NCBI RefSeq assembly: GCF_029846635.1
Contig: NZ_JARVTG010000001.1
Span: forward strand, 3,205,501-3,269,500
Direction: 5' to 3'
Source of the DNA: Pokkaliibacter sp. MBI-7
GTDB taxonomy: Bacteria; Pseudomonadota; Gammaproteobacteria; Pseudomonadales; Balneatricaceae
Length of the DNA: 64,000 bases
The translations under genes were made by a program, and so were the position numbers. Shown here in pieces: positions 62,101 to 64,000 of this stretch. Position 1 is the first letter of the stretch; each line of letters opens with the position of its first letter. Under the pieces are notes generated by a model, which worked only from the letters and a program-made list of their open reading frames with translations, did not search any database and had not been told where the DNA came from.

Positions 62101-64000
62101 CGGCTGGCCGCGCAGCTGCCGGATTATATGGTGCCGAGCCTGTGGCAGCCGCTGCCACAACTGCCACTGAATGCCAACGGCAAGGTCGATCGCAATGCCC
62201 TGCCGGTCATCACGCTGCCTGCTGCAGAGCCGCTGCTGCAGGCGCAGCAGCCACAGGGCGAGGCGGAGCAGACGCTGGCACTGATCTGGCAGCAGGTATT
62301 GCAGCGGCCTGACATTGGCCGCCAGCAGAACTTTTTTGAGCTGGGGGGCGATTCCATCCTCAGTTTGCAGATTGTCTCCCGTGCCGCCCGCGCGGGCTGG
62401 CAGCTGACGCCGCGTCAACTGTTCGAACATCAGACGCTGGCTGAGCTGGCACAGGTGGCCCGGCGCCGCGAACAGCAGGCCGCGGAGGCCGGCATGCCGG
62501 ATGCCGGCGAGACACCGCTTCTGCCGTTACAGCAGTGGTTCTTCAGCCTGCCGATGGCGCATTTTAATCACTGGAACCAGGCGGTACTGCTGCACAGCGA
62601 TGAGCCGATAGATGCCGGGACGCTGAACCGCGCGCTGGACCTGCTGCAACAGCATCACGACACCCTGCGCCTGCGGTATCAGCGGCAGGGCAGCGGCTGG
62701 CAGCAGCGCTATCAGGCAGTGGAAGACGTGCCCGACCGCGACGCGTTGTGGCAGTGCCGGGCGGGCAGCGAGGCGGAAATTGCCGCTATCTGCGATGAAG
62801 CCCAGCGCAGCCTGCATATTGAGCAGGGGCCGCTGTGGCGGGCCGTGCTGATTGCGGTGGAAGACTGCAGCTGGCGGCTGTTGCTGGTGGCTCATCACCT
62901 GCTGGTGGACGGGGTGTCGTGGCGGGTGCTGCTGGAAGACCTGCAGTCACTCTATCTGGCCCTGCAAGCACAGCCGCAGCGCACGCCGTCGCTGCCGGCT
63001 CGCAGCAGCAGTGTGCAGGCATGGGGACGGGCACTGCAGACGCTGGTGCAGTCGTCCGCACTGGCTGCCGAACTGCCTTACTGGCAGCAGCAGGCGGCTG
63101 CGGCCATGCCGCTGCCCTGTGATCATGCCGATGGCCGTGCTACTCAGGCCCAGCAACAGCAGCAACGCTTTGTGCTGGGTGAGTCCGATACCCGGCGCCT
63201 GCTCAGTGAGGCGCCAGCCGCCTACCGTACCCGCATCAATGATCTGCTGCTGACCGCGCTGGGCCGTGCCCTCTGTCAGTGGCAGGGCAGCGACACCGTG
63301 CTGATTGATCTGGAAGGTCATGGCCGGGAAGCAGCTACCGTTGCCGAACTGACCGGCACGGCGGAGCTGGACCTGAGCCGCAGTCTGGGCTGGTTTACCA
63401 GTCTTTATCCACAGGCGCTGCAGCCGCTGGGTGAGCCGGGTGAGGCGCTGTGCCGGGTTAAAGAGCAGCTGCGGGCGGTACCGCAGCAGGGGCTGGGTTA
63501 TGGCGTATTGCGTTACCTCGGCAGCACCGAACAGCAGCAGGTGCTGGCGGCCCTGCCGCAGGCCGGCGTGCTGTTCAACTATTTAGGCCAGTTCAGTGAC
63601 TCAGGCCAGTTCAGTGACTCAGGCCAGTTCAGTGACTCAGGCCAGTTCAGCGATGCAGATCAGGTCAGTGTGCAGAGCCAGTGGACTCAGGCCCGTGAAG
63701 GGGCCGGGCGCAGTGTGGCACCTGACTCGCCACTGGCCCATGAGCTGAGCATCAACGGCCAGATTTATCAGGGCTGTCTGACCCTGAACTGGAGCTACAG
63801 CCGCGAGCGCTATCACGATGCCACTATCAGCAGGCTGATTGAAGGTTTCGCCGGTGAGCTGCGCCAGCTGATCGATCACTGCTGCAGCGGCGCTGCCGGG
63901 CTGACCCCCAGCGATGTACCGCTGGCCGGGCTGAGCACCGCCCAGTTGCAGCAGCTACCGGCGCTGACCGGCCAGCCGCTGGCGGCGGTGGCGGATCTGT
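59143..64000 (+). CDS. NRPS-3: C-A(X)-T-E-[C...], runs off the window
   Basis: At least 1,619 residues with no stop before the window edge. N-terminal docking-like helices (AERFAELNPEQRRVFLQKM). Domains: C 59.28-60.65 kb, where the active-site motif reads HHIIADD, with Asp in place of the usual final Gly; A 60.7-62.2 (IYTSGSTGQPKGVLV, YGPTETVVT, NGKVDR); T near 62.34 (LGGDSI); E 62.5-63.9 (AHHLLVDG, GHGRE, FNYLGQF); then the beginning of another C domain (PLAAVADL). My pocket reading is D-G-E-T-C-G-G-V-T-K, closest to codes I associate with basic residues such as Lys or Orn derivatives, uncertain. The E domain carries a fourfold 18-bp repeat at 63586. ATG 59143. Confidence 0.94.
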   Translation, partial: MDLNKLRRLAERFAELNPEQRRVFLQKMAEQGIRPEQLPIPARPRQEEGEDSTPLSFAQQQQWFLWQLQPDSNAYHLQAGITLEGQLDVAALQDSFAELIQQQPSLRTLFRADDEGQVLQYVLPELAPRYEEVDCLSAAADAEQAVQQARQRAAALVAEPFDLQQGPLLRIGLYRTGEQRHLLQLVMHHIIADDASMPLLIAAFSDSYRRRCGPATGRDHELTPPEVDYADYSRWQRLWLEAGEAERHLQWWREQLGQEHPLLALPTDYPRHPQGQYQADTLSVAVPDALAQQLQETARQRGMTPFMLLLAGFQWLLQRYSGQSQVRVGVPVANRQRPETQQLIGFFVNSQVMPAQFHSGMKVDDLLSQCRQFVLAAQAHQELPFEALVDGLQLPRSLSHNPLFQVMFNHLRSHDVSNQHSWQLPGLQLQPEQGERGAAQFELVCSSEEGADGSLRVALIYARELFAAETIADMAGHYLQLLQALVGDGRRRLATVPLLTDAQWQQLQKWGTGQLQQPDDELVPQRIARWGERNGEAIAVRDGQRQLSFSELNRRADALAAVLATQGVGPETRVGVALPRSVDLLVAFLGILRAGAAYVPLDLHYPAERLRYMISDSAMGWVLSERQAALPEVAGVQRLDLHQLESEARLNGLQQAPALAWHPEQAAYVIYTSGSTGQPKGVLVSHGGIAMHCAAIGERYGMSDSSRELIFMSFSFDGAHERWLTALTHGGQVVLRGDELWSVEQTYQALWQYGITEATFPPVFIRELADWAERDGNPPPVRTYCFGGDAMPRESFDKVRRALRPQFLVNGYGPTETVVTPLLWRVTPQQPCDASYVPIGSVVGERQAYVLDAELNPLPVGMAGELYLGGEHGLARGYLHRPDISAERFIPNPFSTRGERLYRSGDLVRWRRDGHIDYLGRVDHQVKIRGFRIELGEIETLLRAQPEVEQAVVVAVEQGTQGKRLAVYWVARGEQGDETTQALLKARLAAQLPDYMVPSLWQPLPQLPLNANGKVDRNALPVITLPAAEPLLQAQQPQGEAEQTLALIWQQVLQRPDIGRQQNFFELGGDSILSLQIVSRAARAGWQLTPRQLFEHQTLAELAQVARRREQQAAEAGMPDAGETPLLPLQQWFFSLPMAHFNHWNQAVLLHSDEPIDAGTLNRALDLLQQHHDTLRLRYQRQGSGWQQRYQAVEDVPDRDALWQCRAGSEAEIAAICDEAQRSLHIEQGPLWRAVLIAVEDCSWRLLLVAHHLLVDGVSWRVLLEDLQSLYLALQAQPQRTPSLPARSSSVQAWGRALQTLVQSSALAAELPYWQQQAAAAMPLPCDHADGRATQAQQQQQRFVLGESDTRRLLSEAPAAYRTRINDLLLTALGRALCQWQGSDTVLIDLEGHGREAATVAELTGTAELDLSRSLGWFTSLYPQALQPLGEPGEALCRVKEQLRAVPQQGLGYGVLRYLGSTEQQQVLAALPQAGVLFNYLGQFSDSGQFSDSGQFSDSGQFSDADQVSVQSQWTQAREGAGRSVAPDSPLAHELSINGQIYQGCLTLNWSYSRERYHDATISRLIEGFAGELRQLIDHCCSGAAGLTPSDVPLAGLSTAQLQQLPALTGQPLAAVADL
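63586..63657 (+). repeat. In-frame 18-bp tandem repeat in E domain (4 units)
   Basis: GGCCAGTTCAGTGACTCA occurs three times in a row (63586, 63604, 63622), followed by a diverged fourth unit (63640-63657). It encodes GQFSDS repeated, directly after the conserved FNYLGQF motif of the epimerisation domain. The first unit is partly the motif itself, so the repeat probably grew from it by slippage. Confidence 0.9.

Overview
The window is a high-GC chromosomal segment of a heterotrophic gammaproteobacterium. The chemotaxis and c-di-GMP genes, Lrp/LysR regulators, class A beta-lactamase with divergent LysR gene, and pyoverdine-type promoters suggest an Oceanospirillales/Pseudomonadales-like organism. 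This is an inference; no rRNA or other marker gene is present to fix the taxon.

Regions. (1) 1-1.4 kb: 3' end of trpB and a coupled, divergent trpA. (2) 1.4-2.0 kb: repeats, comprising a nested palindromic (MITE-like) element and a 138-bp tandem repeat that runs into the end of a chemoreceptor gene. (3) 2-16.4 kb: small catabolic and regulatory units: chemoreceptor; Lrp regulator facing an operon of racemase, FAD amine oxidase and ATC-hydrolase-family protein; DUF3100-type membrane pair with M20 amidohydrolase and LysR; aldehyde dehydrogenase and beta-hydroxyacid dehydrogenase with divergent LysR; XRE-cupin regulator with GNAT. (4) 16.4-19.5 kb: lower-GC two-gene module of a STAND-like P-loop ATPase and a protein with near-identical 48-residue TPR repeats. 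(5) 19.7-30.1 kb: c-di-GMP block with two paralogous pairs of periplasmic SUOX-fold-like protein and membrane GGDEF-EAL protein, separated by a Tat-exported class A beta-lactamase and its LysR regulator, then a cupredoxin-like protein and an intact GGDEF-EAL receptor. (6) 30.2-31.4 kb: lipoprotein and peptidoglycan amidase pair. (7) 31.6-64 kb: siderophore-type NRPS locus interrupted by an AbiE toxin-antitoxin pair, a chemoreceptor, and a lipase/tandem-lipoprotein island.

The NRPS locus is the main discovery. It encodes MbtH, a type II thioesterase, a SyrP-like Fe(II)/2-oxoglutarate hydroxylase, NRPS-1 (FAAL-T-C-A-T-E-C-A-T), NRPS-2 (C-A-T-C-A-T) and the start of NRPS-3 (C-A-T-E-..., running off the window). 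Three transcription units (mbtH, NRPS-1, NRPS-3) each carry a TAAAT-N16-CGT element with exactly the same spacing, matching the iron-starvation box of PvdS-type ECF sigma factors. My manual reading of the adenylation pockets gives Asp (followed by epimerisation, and probably beta-hydroxylated), Ser, Gly, Gly, then an uncertain, possibly basic residue (epimerised). The predicted product is an iron-regulated acylated peptide beginning acyl-D-(OH)Asp-Ser-Gly-Gly-D-X. I do not recognise this order from a described siderophore. The pyoverdine chromophore modules (Glu-Tyr-Dab) are absent. Termination, transport and the sigma factor lie outside the window.

Two other modules deserve attention: the ATPase/TPR pair, which looks like a signalling or defence module, and the lipase with duplicated lipoproteins, which has the layout of an antibacterial effector with immunity proteins.
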